NCBI GenBank assembly: GCA_018389105.1
Contig: JACATO010002205.1
Coordinates: forward strand, 124,001 to 188,000
Direction of reading: 5' to 3'
Length of the DNA: 64,000 nucleotides
From: Nautilus pompilius
Lineage: Eukaryota; Mollusca; Cephalopoda; Nautilida; Nautilidae
The notes under the pieces were generated by a model. It searched no databases. It was not told where the DNA came from and saw only the letters and a program-made list of their open reading frames with translations. Shown in pieces: positions 22,725 to 36,500 of this stretch. Position numbers and translations under genes: made by a program. Each line of letters starts with the position of its first letter. Positions within the stretch are counted from its first letter, which is position 1.

Positions 22725-25700
22725 TATGAAAGACTTTTTTAATTAAAAAAAAAAAAATTTGCCTAATATTGGAGGGTGGTGTAATAAAAAAACAAAATCA
22801 AATTCCCTACAGATAGAATTTGAGAGCTTTCCCCCAACAGTTTGTAGTTGGCAGTGATAACCTCAGGCAGATGTTATCCCATGGACTTTTAAGTTACTGT
22901 ACACTAGATTGGTCTGGGGTAGCTAATGAAAGAATGGCCAAATAATTATTTCATTGCCTACAGCTAAAATTCCAGAATTTTGGTTAATCCACAAGACTTA
23001 TTTTTAAAGGATCTCTATATAAATGTCTTACTATTCTAACTGATCTTTGATCATTTTTCTTTTCTTGTTTCTGTAAGTAAGAGTTATATAACTAATAAAT
23101 ATAAACTTAAAATTCATGTAGTTTCAAGAAACAAAAATGAGACAATAAGCATAAAAGTGACAAACCCTAACAGTTCACTCTCTCTCGAGTTCACTTAGTG
23201 CATTATCTTTAGATTCAATTTACTTTGCTGGCAGTGTAGTTTTCAGTTGTGATTTACCTGCCTGAAATTATGTCAAACAGATCAATCGAAACAGGTTCAG
23301 AACTGGCACAGTGAATACATTATAACCACAGCTGAACAATGGCTATTATCTGAGACAACCACTAAGTACATAATCTTTTCAGTGATGGTTTTTCTTCTAT
23401 TGTGTCTCTTATTGACAGCCTCATTTCTAAATCAGGGAGAGAAAAGCAGTATTTAAAAAAAAAAATAAATCTGACATTTAAAGGTGAGTCAAATAGTCTT
23501 GAAATCTCATCTAGTCCATAGAAAAAGCTAGAGTAAAGCCACAACTGCACTGAAAGAAGCTACTGTTTGGTTTTAATGTAACCTCATTCAAACAGCTCAC
23601 CTGTTTTCCCACAAACACATACTTTTGACTATGTAACCCTAAAAATGTAGTATTCCCTTATTACTATACTAATGTCTTTTAAAATAGTTTTATACAAATT
23701 AATTTCATGCCAAAATAACTTGTTTGTAAATCACTAAGAATCAAGTCACGAATATGAGAGAGAGCAGCTTTCCCACATGCTTCATGAAGGGCTAGGACAT
23801 GTGACAGATACAATGAGTTTTCATTGGTCCAAATTTTTTTCAAAGTTCAGTAGACTTTTCCTTTAGATCTGCCTAAGATGAGGGAGGTGGCACAATTTTC
23901 ATGCAGTAAATGCATCTTAAATTGCAAAATTACTTCTTGGAAAAGTTGTTTAAGATTATGATAAAAAGTGGATGTGAATGCAACAGAATTTAGAATCCTT
24001 TGATAAACACTAGGTTAGTCTCTCCATCAGCTAGATCAATGTCCTCACCATTACATTAAAACTACTATGTTGAACTATGGGCTGCAAGCCGGCCTCATGA
24101 AATGGTTGACTAGCCTTTTCCCCCCACATTCCTGTTCATCCATTTGATTTGAATTAACCAAACTAAAACTAGTCAGAAAACAGAACAGACATCCAAAATG
24201 GCATAAGTCTGCATCATTTCTGAGCTCCATGAAAACTTGCCCTTTTACACTGGCTTCAGAAAAGGGTTTTTTCCGAAGTCACACATCCACTGTAGCCAAA
24301 TTATGCAAACAACATTGAGCTGTATGTCATGATGCATTTACAGCATTAGCGATGTATGCAACCTTTGTGCTTGGATCGGTCTATACTTGGAGAACAAGGG
24401 TTCTTTTGGTTCATTTTGCAACAATTAAAGGCTGTCCTGGTCTTCAGCCAGTTGCTTCTTCATTTGCCTGATAAAAATTAACAATGATATTACATATACT
24501 GTCTTATTTGAGAGTTCAAGGTTCTGTGCATCTCCTCATCCAATCATGTGAACTCATGTATATGGCAGTATATCATAAGCCAACTGTATGAGGCATCTTA
24601 AACATTCTGCCAGCCTTGTTGTATCATCACATGTACTTTTTATAGCCCGAGGAGATGGCATTGTGGGTAACATGAAATGTTTCATTATCTTCATGGGTAC
24701 TCGTTTTATTCTGGCAAGGATCTGTACATGGAATTAGTTTGATTATAAATCTAAAGTTGGTTAGCTCTTAACTATTCTCTTTACATACATTTGTTTTTTT
24801 CTCCAATAACTTAAAATATCAAATCATCATCATTACTCCACAAATCCCAATACTGATAGCATAATATCCTCATCTTGCACTTTTCTTTACCAGCTTTCTA
24901 ATGTGGATTTAAATCTCTATTATAAACTTCCCTACCACTTCCAGTTTATATTATTAAGGCAGATTCTTGCTGGTCCTTGATTCCAAAGCCATACAACATC
25001 CCCACTCCATCTCTTCTCGGAGCAGTCCAGGACAGAAACCAACCAACCATTCACCCATCATTCTGGTAACATTTCCTTGGACATGTCTACTGCTAAAACA
25101 AATTAACAAAAGATCAGGAAGCCATTCCACAAATGTTCTACTTTTCAATATCATTCACAATAATTGTTTTTTTCTAAATAGTTGAAAACAAGGTTAATTT
25201 TCTTAGAAATGTCATTACTGGCTTGTAATATTTTATTTCCAAACCTTACACCAGAAAAAAAATGAAAATGAGTCTAGATAAAGTTCATTATTTCTATCAG
25301 TCAACAGATGATTAAAATTCTCTCTCTCTTGCCTCCCACCAACTATATTTTACTAGTAAAGCACAAACTTACCTTACACGTACCGTACATTTTAAAATTC
25401 CCAAATACCAATTTCATGATGAAATTTAGATTGCAAAAGGTAGGAAATTAAAATGACTACAAATATTTTGCAATTTACATTAATTAGAACCACTTTGCCA
25501 CAATAGTTAGATTAGAATAAAGACAAAATTCACTTACCTTAAGCAGCCCATCATAGTCATGCTTAAATAAGAACATCACACACAAGAATCTAAATAATAT
25601 TGCACATGCTTTGCATATGGCCAAAAGTGAAAAACACAAATAGTAGTCTCGTTACAAGTGAGAAATAGCTTATCTAATATCTTTAGTGTATATTTCTGAA

Positions 25701-26815
25701 CAATATCATCGTAAACCTTCAAAACATTTGTGGCAGCATATTACAAAGGCTGTGATGTTCACCAAGAACATCTGAGCACCTTCAACGGATGCTTTTACTT
25801 CACACAGTTTCAAGTCATTCAATGTTCTATTTTATGATATCATTACTTCTTCTTTGCAACCTCAGCCTGCCGCGACATCCACTGACAGCTGACCAACCAA
25901 GCTGGCCAAGTATGCTTTTCCGTGGTAGATTTAATAGATTAGTCGGTTTATTAAACTGAAAGTGTCATAACACAAAGTCACTCTAAACAAAATGGAAGTG
26001 ATATGATTTAAGCCATCAGATAGTTAGGTTTTGTATGGCATGTTTCAAGTATATTCAAATCTATACCAACAGTGTGAATGATTAGAATCATAAACAGATC
26101 AAATGTTAACCAACTAATATTTTGTTTCTATACATACTTACAGTGATAAAGTAATTAAAATGTCATTATTTGCAATATTTTAAAATTATAAAAATTAAGC
26201 TCTCTCTCCAGGAATTGTATATCACCAAAGAATAAAATTAAAAGATGATGATTCCAGCCGCATCCTCTAAACCAAGTAATGCTTATTTCTGATAAAAGAA
26301 AATTAGTTTCTCTAATAGCATCTTTAACAATAATTGTTAAAATCCTTCTATAATGAGATACAAACACCTAAAACAGAGTATCAGACAAATTTCCTCTTTT
26401 ATTCACCAAAGTATTTACCATGTCATGTATCATTAAAAGTTGTTGGTTTTTTTTTTTGTTTTTGCTTTTCGTTTTGTTTTTACACTAAGGGAGAAAAACA
26501 GTCTTTCAGTCACAAGATAACAGTTTATAACATCACACGTGTTACAGTGGCTGAGAGAGAGATGCTGGACAAATGAGCCAGCTGGACCAAAGCAGACCTG
26601 ATACGCCACAATCTTTCAGTTATTATGTATCCCTCTAGGCATGTAAGAATAATTATTTCAACTATGTACAAACCATGTGAAATCACACAGACACTTTTCT
26701 TAAATGTAGGAGCCAGCCTGACATTGTGCTACTACTGGTAGGGAGGGGGGAAAAGACACAGAGACAGACAGCCAACTGCTGAACAGAAACCAACCAAGAA
26801 CGCAGAAAATGACAA

Positions 26816-26876
26816 CAGCAGCAGCAGCAGCAGACCAACCCACAATCGCATCGCATCGCATCACACACACACACAC
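26816..26876. repeat. (CAG)n, CATCG and (CA)n simple repeats
   Basis: A short (CAG)6-type run is followed by CATCG repeats and (CA)n. The Cys- or Ala-rich open frames on the - strand here are translated microsatellite, not genes. Confidence 0.85.
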
Positions 26877-27019
26877 CAACCTCATTTTAGTACATCAGAC
26901 TGGAGCAAGCCACTGACTGTGCTCCATAATAAAAATTCCACGAGGATTTTCTGTTTATTTTTCAATTACCTTCCCAGGTAAATATGGGACGGCCAGTTGC
27001 CAACTTTTACACTCAATCC

Positions 27020-27064
27020 CACACACACACACACACGCATGCTCTCTCTCTCTCTCTCTCTCTC
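27020..27064. repeat. Compound microsatellite (CA)n-(CT)n
   Basis: About 17 bp of CA repeat, a GCATG spacer and about 24 bp of CT repeat. Likely polymorphic in the species. Confidence 0.9.
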
Positions 27065-27340
27065 ACAGTGTATATCAAGACTCCTACACACATTGTTTTC
27101 AGTCTGATTATTTGCATGGCCTTTTCATCAAATGTGCAATGAAAATGAACCAACAGTTATCAGCAAAAGTGGCAATTAAAAAAATAGCAGTTATTTTACC
27201 TAAGAAGAATAATATTAATAATTACAATCAGTACATCTGTCAATTCCCTAGCCTGTAAGCATCAAGGTCATCATAAAAGCTTCCTTGTCTGAAACAAAAT
27301 TTTTTTTTTTTTTTCCTCATAGCTAAAGGCCACAATGTCT

Positions 27341-27400
27341 TCATATGGTCAAGACCATCTTTGTGTCCAGTCATATGGTCAAGAACAACTTTGTAGCGTA
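27341..27400. repeat. 30-bp tandem duplication in ZNRF-type 3' UTR
   Basis: Two adjacent 30-base copies begin TCATATGGTCAAGA and share CTTTGT. They differ at a few positions. They lie about 140 bases after the stop codon of the ZNRF-type gene, so they are likely transcribed. Confidence 0.75.
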
Positions 27401-27540
27401 GTCCAGAATCCATATCCATAATTTAAAAAAAAAAAAAAAAGAAAGTTGAATTGAGTGTTTAAGTCAGAATATTCTGAAAAATATCATCACATTCGCAGAA
27501 AGCCCAATTGGGGAGGGTCTGGTTAACCGGAGCGCTGGTG

Positions 27541-27598
27541 TCAGTCCGAAGGATGCTCTGGACAAGACCGGTTCACTTCAAACCAGCGATCAATGCAT
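27541..27598 (-). CDS. ZNRF: ZNRF-type gene, terminal coding exon
   Basis: The acceptor on the - strand is TTCTATTTTCAG ending at 27,599. The exon encodes CIDRWFEVNRSCPEHPSD and a TGA at 27,543-27,541. This is the last part of the RING with the Cys-Pro-Glu-His zinc ligands, nearly identical to vertebrate ZNRF1/2. The preceding codon is split over the intron (AC + A, Thr). Confidence 0.92.
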
Positions 27599-30500
27599 CT
27601 GAAAATAGAAGACTACCTGTTAAAAAGAAAAACTTCACAGGGAAGCAGCAGCGGCTTTTCTAGGTACATTTTGCTAAACTGTGTGCACAAATTTAAATGT
27701 CAAACAGTCCGACCAATAAAATGGGGCAGAAATGCAAATGCAAAAGGGTAATAACACTTCCTTGGTGAATTCAGAGAAACTGTTTTATGCTAGAGAGAAC
27801 CAAAAAAAAATAATAATAAAATAAACACCTGGTGTTGTTCGTCAGTGTTTAGTTACAGTGAAGGTGACTCAATGAACAACAGACAGGGCAGGACGGTCTT
27901 TATAAAACCTATTCTCCTATAAGGAGAGCATCCCAAAAGCATTTACCAAAAGAGCTTCCACGGGATCCTATTTTATATATGGATTCTGAATGTATTCAAA
28001 AATATTTAACTTTAAAAAAAAAAAAAAATTATAAAACAAAAGAAACTGCTGAACGTTTTAAAAACTTACAGAATCCAAAACAGGTTCATCAAATAATTAA
28101 GGAAACATCCCAGAATGCAATGCTATAAAAGCTGGTAAATAGCTGTGTGTCAGGATTCATTCAGGCAGAACACTACTGAGTTACAAATCTGTACATGAAA
28201 TATTATTTTTATTGCAGAGTATTTGATACATTTGGTTTTGCTGTTCCCAGTCCTTCAATTCAGAGTGGAAGAAATAAAAGCTAACACCACTCACTCACCC
28301 CCCCCCCACCACCACCAAGTAGCCACGTGACATAACATCCAGGACCCACTTCTGCCAGACATCAGGCAGGGGCCAGCCAGCGGAGCAAAATCAGCGACCA
28401 TGAGAATTCTTAAATGCCGACTTCCTCACAAAAGTAGAATCTAAACTACGAATGCTTTTTAAAATCTTTCTGGATAGATTTAACACATTTAACCTGGAAT
28501 TTCTAAAATTAGAAAATTTGGATCTCAAAAATGAAAAAAAAAAAAAAAACAAAAACAAAAAACTTTATTTTACAAGCAAATCAGCTGTGTGCAAATTTTA
28601 GCGAGAACCTGACACTGCGCAAGATGTCGAAGTCTCTTGAGGTAACAACCCAGCTTACACCACTGGCACATTAATCTGAAGACCCTCCAGCCCCAATACC
28701 ACGAGTAAGAGACAGACAGAAGGGAATTTTTCAAAACCTTGCCTACTGCTCTGGCACCGATTTACCCAACTGATTCAAATGCCCAGTGAAGCACATAAGC
28801 CCCTTTTGGGTGTCGGAGTGCAACCAGCCGGCATTTCCAAGAAAGCCGCCCGCCTACAAAGCTGTCCCCGACTGTCAATCACCCCCCCCCCACAGTCGCA
28901 GCCCGACCAACGTGTTGCCCCACCCCCGCACCCCCAGTACCTGGCAGAAAATAAAACCAGCATCTGCAAGCTTAGCATAAAGGAAGCACAGCTGTTGCTG
29001 TTCCGGTAAAAAAAAAACAGAAAAAAAAAAAAAACAACACAACACCATCTGGTCACCCCGATTACAGACCCAGCCACACACTATTTTCGTACTACTTTTC
29101 ATAACTCTGGCAGCTGAACGGAAAAATAGGCCCTCCTCACTCAACGATTAACAAACAAACCCCACCAAATTGCAATAAAAGCCAATTAGTGACCAGGTAA
29201 TCCGGTTAAAACAAAATTCTTTTAAGCATGCTGAAAATACTTAGCAACAACATGCTTACATTTAGCTTCTTCATCCTTAAAGTCTTACAGCTACCCAGCT
29301 GATGATGATACATACTGGAGCTGTTTTAGGGAAAAAAAAACTGACAAAAACCACCTTGTTCAGGCCTTCACCTCTCCCCTGCCCCTGTAAGACTGGCATC
29401 CTGAGGGAGAACATCTTCAGGTGGTGCGCGTGTTAGTATTCCAACCTTGGAACTCTAAGGTTTTCTCACTACTATCTTAGCTGCTTTTCAATGCATAAGT
29501 CTGAGAAATCAACAAAAAAAATTTATAATAAACTATAAACTTAGTGCAAGAAAATGCTTGATACACAAACATAAGAACCTTTATACTGGAGTGCTTTTAA
29601 GCGGTAATAAATACATATACAACTGGGTGTAGACCATTTCTGTGAATGTTACTTCCGACTTGCTATTCTGTCCATACCAGTTCTGTGAAACAAAGATAAC
29701 TTTTCTACAAGAAATACAAATTCTGTAATAATAATCTGTGTAGAGCAAGCCTGCAACTTAACCCGCTTTAGTTAGGAATTAAGAGAGAAGTGGATTTTCC
29801 ATGTTATTATGGGATCGAAACTTTACAAATAAATAATAAATGTAGGTGAGATTTTTTAGAGAGTAAGAAGCCACTTTTAAAAAATCTAGTAAAATCTTTT
29901 TACTTAAAGCCCATTTTTCAAAAACCCACATGACACGACACTAACGCTTGTAAGAAAAGCTGAGTCTTATTCCTGTGGATATTGGGGGAATCACTGATGT
30001 CAGTCATGAAACCCTGATATAAACAGTGCAAGATCTATTCAGAACATTTGCTGAAGAAAAAAAAAGCTCCCCATTAACAAATCATCGAGCCCATCCTTTC
30101 TTGTCCACATCATCTAATTTCTTGTATTTATCCAGTTACACTGAAAATCTAGCTGAAAGCCTTCAAAACGGTTAGCTCTCAGGAATGAAAATGATTAGTG
30201 TAATGATTAGCGCATTTACTAGCTGTTCAAACCCAGAAATGTTCATAATGCCACCACAATCAGAATTTTATAATTTTAAAAAATCATAATCAGTTTCTTT
30301 TTTGTTTGTTTGTGTTCATGACTTTGAATCAGAGATGTAATGGAGTATGCACACGATTATTTCCCCTTCTAAATATTTCTAAGAGCCTTGTGATATGTAA
30401 TCAGCAGCAGATTTTCCCTCCCTGCTAGAGACAAACACCTGGTTAAAAGTGCGATGAATAGGTGCCCACTAAAGCTAAATTTTTCATAACTAACCAAATA

Positions 30501-33500
30501 TAAAATAGATTTAATAATAGTATTTCTTAACTAGCTACTAGACATTTTAAAAAATAGAAAGAGAAATGGTACTGAGCAGATAACTCTTAAAAGCAAGCAC
30601 AGTAAAATCCATTTTTCCAATAATTTCTAAAAGCTTAAACATTGATTAAATAATACAAAGTGAATAATTAGATTTTAATTTTAGGGCATAAAGAAAGACA
30701 AGCACTACTCCTGTGAAGCCATTGCATAATGTAAGGAAATCCAAATTTACATTTACAGAAATTGAAAGTCAAAAACATTTAGCTTTTTTCTTTAAAAATT
30801 TCTGGTTATGAAAATAGTTCAGGGTTTATAGCTAACCCAACTTTGTTTTTTGTTGTTTTTTTAAATTTCTTTTTGGAAACTAAATCATACAGTAGCTTGA
30901 ACATAAGATGACAGTAACAAGAATAATATATACTAAGAAAATAATACAAAACAAATAATCTGGTCAGCAGTTTATTACAACATACACCCCGGTAATGGCA
31001 GTGGCCAAATGGGTGCTTTGGTATGATTTCTCACCCTAGCTCTTCTAGCTTTTCAAATACTTCTCTTCAGAAGAGCTCTAGACAGTTTCATTTGGTCAGC
31101 CGATGCATACTGTAGTGCCATACGTTCTTTCCCAGTTTAACTAGTGATCTGGGCCCCAAAAACGAATGAAATAAAGTGACAACCAACTTGAAGTAATGCA
31201 AGATGCCAAGCCTAACTCTAAATTTACCTGAGGCCTGAAAAAATCTCCAGATGCGTTTCACCATGATTCTGTCTGAAAATTATCAAACTTCCTGTTTTCT
31301 GACAATGCACACGTTTAATGTTACCTTCCAGATAGGCTTTGTCATGCAATCTTTTCAGAATACAGCTGTTCTACCATAGTTTAAATATATAGGCAATGTT
31401 ATGAATTGTAGAAGTTCGCTTTACAATATTCAGACTTTTAAAATACAGGAAACAAAGTAAAAATTAGCTTATTTTAATTGAGAATTACTAAATCATTTCT
31501 ACCAGCACTTTTTTCCTTTCAAATTTTCGCTAACATCAACAGAAAATTCAGGCTCCTCAACCAGAAGAACCATCAGCCATATCCATTTTCAGTTAAATAC
31601 TCTTAATGAAGTCGTCAAAGACATTGCTTTTAAATATTTACCTGGTAACATTTAACCAAATCATCAGGTGTTCAAAACCTGTACTGTATTGTTTGCGTGT
31701 GTCTGAGTTTAAAAATCATTAGAAAACATTTTAGTTTAAAAACTTTGAATTTCTATGCATTAACAAGTCAAGTATATGAACTAAATGTCAAAAAACGTTA
31801 GTACCACAAGACACTGTCATTTAGTATAAAATTAGTCAGCAGTTTTACCTGCTCTAATGCATTTGACTAGGTACACTCAACCATATCTATAAATACAGAA
31901 CAACTTACAAAAGGAAATACATAAGTGTGTGTGTGTGTGTGTAAATTAAGTTTACATGCTATTGAAATCTACGGAACCAGGCCAGTGTGACATGAGTATA
32001 CTTTAAAATTGGACAAAATGAAAACAAAAGACGACTGATTTATGGCAACCAAGTGTGCAAAAAAACAAACAAACAGCAGCTTAGCAAATTTCTTAAAAAT
32101 GTGCATGCAGATACTGAAGAGTGGTTGTTCTTGGGAGAGACTGGTTATGAAACACCCTACCTTACTCTCCATCCACTCTTTTGTTTCGAATCTCTATTCA
32201 AAGTAAAAAGTTAAGTTCAGTTGTTTGCAAAAACAGTTTGGTAATGCAATACTAGCGAATTTTATCTTTTTATCGGGATTAGCAAAAAATATATAACAGT
32301 ACTGGTTCTTGCCTGCTCTGTATTAACACACTTGACTTCTAGTAAACAGACCGTGCACAAGAAATCTACCAAATGTTTAGTGTCTGCTTTAGTATTGGTT
32401 TGATTCTGTTTCTAGTAATTACAAAGAATCTTCACTTTGTCAAGACAAATTCAAATAAATGGCTTTTGCATGTATACAAAGCATGCTATAGTTTGTTGTT
32501 TTGTTTTTTTTTTCAAACAAAGTCAAAATCGATATTGAGTGCCAAAAAAAAGATAATAAATAACAAATTCACAGCTTTGAACTATGCTCAGTAGGTTGAC
32601 ATCTAGGGTAGATCTGCATTTATTTCACTTTAATATCCTTGGATGAAAGTGGCAAAACTCCAAAGAGAAACAGGGAGATCCACTGTATCCTTAAAATATT
32701 ATAGTGGGATGATGAAGTTAAACCAAAAAATATCTAAAAAGATAAAGAAACAGAATTGGCACCAGACAGTTTACTTGGCTATAGTAAATGGTGGGCTCAG
32801 ACCTCTAATACTATGCACTATTATTAAGAAGTATTGTTTAAATAATTCCTAAATACAGATCTAAATTTCCATTCTTATGGACAATATTAAAAGGAACACT
32901 GGGAAAGACTGGATATTCTTTTCAGTTAATTAATAAAGAACACAACTTACATGGTTATTAATACAGGCAGTCCCCGACTTATGGACGAGATCCCATATAT
33001 TCATCACAAAACCAGTTTCGACCTACGGATATTTGCTGGCACTTACAAAAACGGGTGTGCCGCTACTTTGTTTGGCAGTCGGACTCTGCTGACGGTTCTG
33101 CGTTTATGCAGAGCATCGTTATGTATGGCACATCATTGTTGCTTTGTATGGGCAGGGTTGTGTTGTAACCTAACCTATGGAATTAATACTGTTCCGACTT
33201 ACGAACAGGGTCCAGGAACCTGATCCGTTCCTAAGTCGGGGACCACCTGTACTTAAATCTAAAAATAGAAACATATACCTCCAAACACACAGGCAGAATA
33301 AAAAGAAACTTAGTAAAACATGGCAGTAACACTTTTTTTGGAAAATGTATTAAACAATTCACTTCATTATTTGTCAACAATTTAATTTTTGAGCAACATT
33401 TATGGTTATTAAATAGTTCTGTAAAGAGCTTTGTTGAGCTGTGTGTGTGTAGTGATAAAGCCAAAGCAGCAACAGGTGGGGTGTACAAGTTAAGAGTCTT

Positions 33501-36500
33501 TTCTACTTCTTTAACAAAATAAAACAGGGTTATGCTTTATCAGACATCAGCTTAGATACAGTATTTTCCAGACTCTTCCGAGTGGACAAACAACCTTACG
33601 TTAAGGTATGATCTGTGTGAAAAAGAGTGCATGTCTACATTAAACGCCAACGATGCCACAGCAACTGTTTTACAAAGTAACAAACTTGATCTCCACAGGA
33701 CTAGATCCAAAACTAAGTCACCGCCATTCACCCAAGCTGTCTCTTCCAGTTATTATCAGCATACTCACCAGTCTGTTATATCAGCCATACTTTTTTAAAA
33801 AGGTTTTTGTGAACAAAAAACAAAAAAAAAAAACAATCTGAAGAAAACTGTTAAGTTATAATACATATTTACGTTTTATGATATATGCACAAACATGGCA
33901 GTCTGGCAATTGTGTCTCCCTGCTGAAGATCTTCTAAGCATATTACACACTCTCCTTTATCTTCTGTTAGCACATCCTCTGAAATAATTTTAAAATAAAG
34001 TAAATACATCAAAATTAATTTTACACACCCACACAGAGAATTTGTAACCAACTGAGTAACAACATTCTTAGAAGAAAAAAACAAGACGGCTTTCTTTAAC
34101 CAAGAGGGCATGTAAAGTTTCAAATCTGGACACCTTATCAACAGTTAATCAAGTTTCCAACAGTGAATCTTTATACAGAATAACAAACCAGTTGTAGCAA
34201 TTATCTGTTAGATTTTAGCAAAGAAAAAAAAAAACATGGCAGTGCTCTGGTTTTCTACTAATACACAAATACAAATACCTTCTAAACAGTAGACCCACTC
34301 AAAATATCCATTAGGCACTGTAGCTAGCAATGTTTAGCGGGAGATAAAATTGACAAAGATACAGTGCCCTACCATATTAATTTGGCAAATGTATATATAG
34401 ATGTATAAGAATGAAATAAATATTAGACATTTCAGTGATCAGTTAACCATTTCATACTACTGCCATGCTAAAAACTAGCACAGTCTATACAGTATGTGAC
34501 CAAAGTTAATGGCAGATTGCTGAAGATTTCAACATTTTCTGTGGCCAATATCGTTGCAAAGTTCATGGCAAATATCACTACTTTGGCAAGGTGACTAGGA
34601 AGGCCAGTGACAACTCAAGAATACATCTTTATTTGCCACATCCATTCAAATGATTCTCTTTGACAAACCACAATCCATAGTCTGACTTGGCTACAGTAAC
34701 AAATCCCTTGACAAAAAGGAATAAAAACACTTCAAAAGATCAGCAGATATGCCTGGACCAACAAGTGCTGGAGGTGTGCTCTATTCTGTGATAAGTGCAG
34801 ATTCACCAATTCACATCTGAAGTGTGCAACTTCGAAAACCTAACAAATATCCTTTAAGTCAATGTCTTCAGCCTGCAGTCAAGTATGAAGGGAGTGCCAC
34901 GGTATAGGTTACAATCTGGCTTGGTGGAAGAACAAATTTGGTGTTTGTCAAAAGACATTTAACATTGTACTAACAAGGCATACCTAGATTCAGTATCCAC
35001 ATGCATCACCTACAGTGTGCAAGATAAATCACTCCAAGATGCTGATATGAATTCAATCAAGGACAGGAGAGAGCATCCAGATTGTTAGTTGAGAGCAGCC
35101 TGTCCATGTCCCACCAATGATGGAATTAAAGGAAATTCTCACAGGGATATAGAAAAACCCAGACCAGACTGAAACCAAATTTAACTGATTCAATGCCAAA
35201 AAGGTAGAGGCTCTTTGTGATGCAAAATTTGGTTTGACTAACAAAGAATCTTTCAACTGTTGGTCTTTTTTATTCACTCTTTTTCACAGAAAACTAACAT
35301 ACTGCAATAATGAGTTGTTAAATTATTAAGAAAGGGCACTTAGTGCTTTGTGATTGACCAGTCATACACCGATAGCTGGAAATCTTGGATTATTAAATAG
35401 CTGTGTGCACGATTTATTCCATGTAGTTAAGTAATTGCTGCACACTATCTACCTAAAATATTTGTCTACCGCACCAAAAGCCTCATTTCAACATCATGGA
35501 CAAATATCAAGCAATTGTAGAAATGCTTAATAATGTGAATTTAGAGCAACAAGGTATTTCACAGATACTTCATAAACACATCTACAATAGTCATAAATCA
35601 TAAAGATAAATCCATTCCACTTGTCACACACATTAATAAGGATGAATGGAGAAAGCAGAACAAATGGTTATGTAGTCTTTGCAATAATATCAACATTTTC
35701 TGTTTTTCTGACAAGACAAAATTCCAGAACTTTACAGCCACTGGAGAATGATGCCAATGTATACAACTGACAATCATACATGATATCTATGGCAGCAAAA
35801 TGGTAAGACCTCAGTCTGGTAGGTATCAAAAGGAAGTTTTACTGATTTTCTCAAAAACAATTGTTTCATCAGGGTCTTTTTCAATCCCTGAAATTTTCTA
35901 CAAGAGTAAGACAAATGAAAATTGACTGGAGGAGATGCAGCATCTTCCCTAGGCATTACAAATCTGGGATATGAAACTGTTCAACATGTTTGGGAACTTT
36001 GACAGAAATCTGCATCCAGATGTAAACAAATTAAAAAGCAGCAATCACCCATCTATAAAATATTTTGGAATAGACAACTTGAGAAACTACATAAATTCCA
36101 TACCAAGTCAAGTCCAGATGCCACAAGACATTTGGAGTGATTTTATCAAGCAATTTCATTGCTAATTTCAATAATCTACAACAAACTGCTTTCTCTAAAA
36201 TTATCACTCAGACTATTCAGACGTATCTTAGTCATAAAACAGAACTTTTTCTTTATTTTATTCTTTTGGCAGAGTTTGATGTTTAGCCATTCATCAAATA
36301 TTAGACATTCGGTATTTAACCCCTCTATTCTTGTATCCAAAAATATTTTTTCCAAATAATGGAAACTTTGAAACTTTAAGATGGATGGATGCTGGTTTAT
36401 CCATGCAGTCAAGCTGAAGTTAACACAAATTTGTAATTTTAGAAAGAAAAATTGTTTTAATATTTTAAGGTTTAAACTGCAGATTTTGCAGTGATACTCT

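Larger units (their letters stand above)
22725..27340. other. Gene-poor stretch, possible distal 3' UTR of the ZNRF-type gene
   Basis: No exon is supported. Because the ZNRF-type stop codon is at 27,541 on the - strand, lower coordinates are its 3' UTR for an unknown distance. Candidate - strand AATAAA signals (TTTATT here) occur at 26,954-26,959 and 26,398-26,403, and more lie further down. Poly-A and CT/CA simple repeats are frequent. Confidence 0.45.
27599..33872 (-). other. ZNRF-type intron 3
   Basis: The intron is 6.3 kb. It contains CpG-containing GC-richer pieces near 28,770-28,970, many poly-A tracts, a (GT)n run and the MITE at 32.96 kb. The 60- to 100-codon frames at 28,775-29,144 are C-run and poly-A artefacts. 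No exon was found. Confidence 0.75.

Noticed and set aside
26683-26885. Cys/Ala-rich - strand frames
   Set aside because: They are translated CAG, CATCG and CA repeats.
28775-29144. Overlapping 60- to 100-codon frames on both strands
   Set aside because: They depend on C runs and poly-A tracts. Residues are low complexity with no family pattern.
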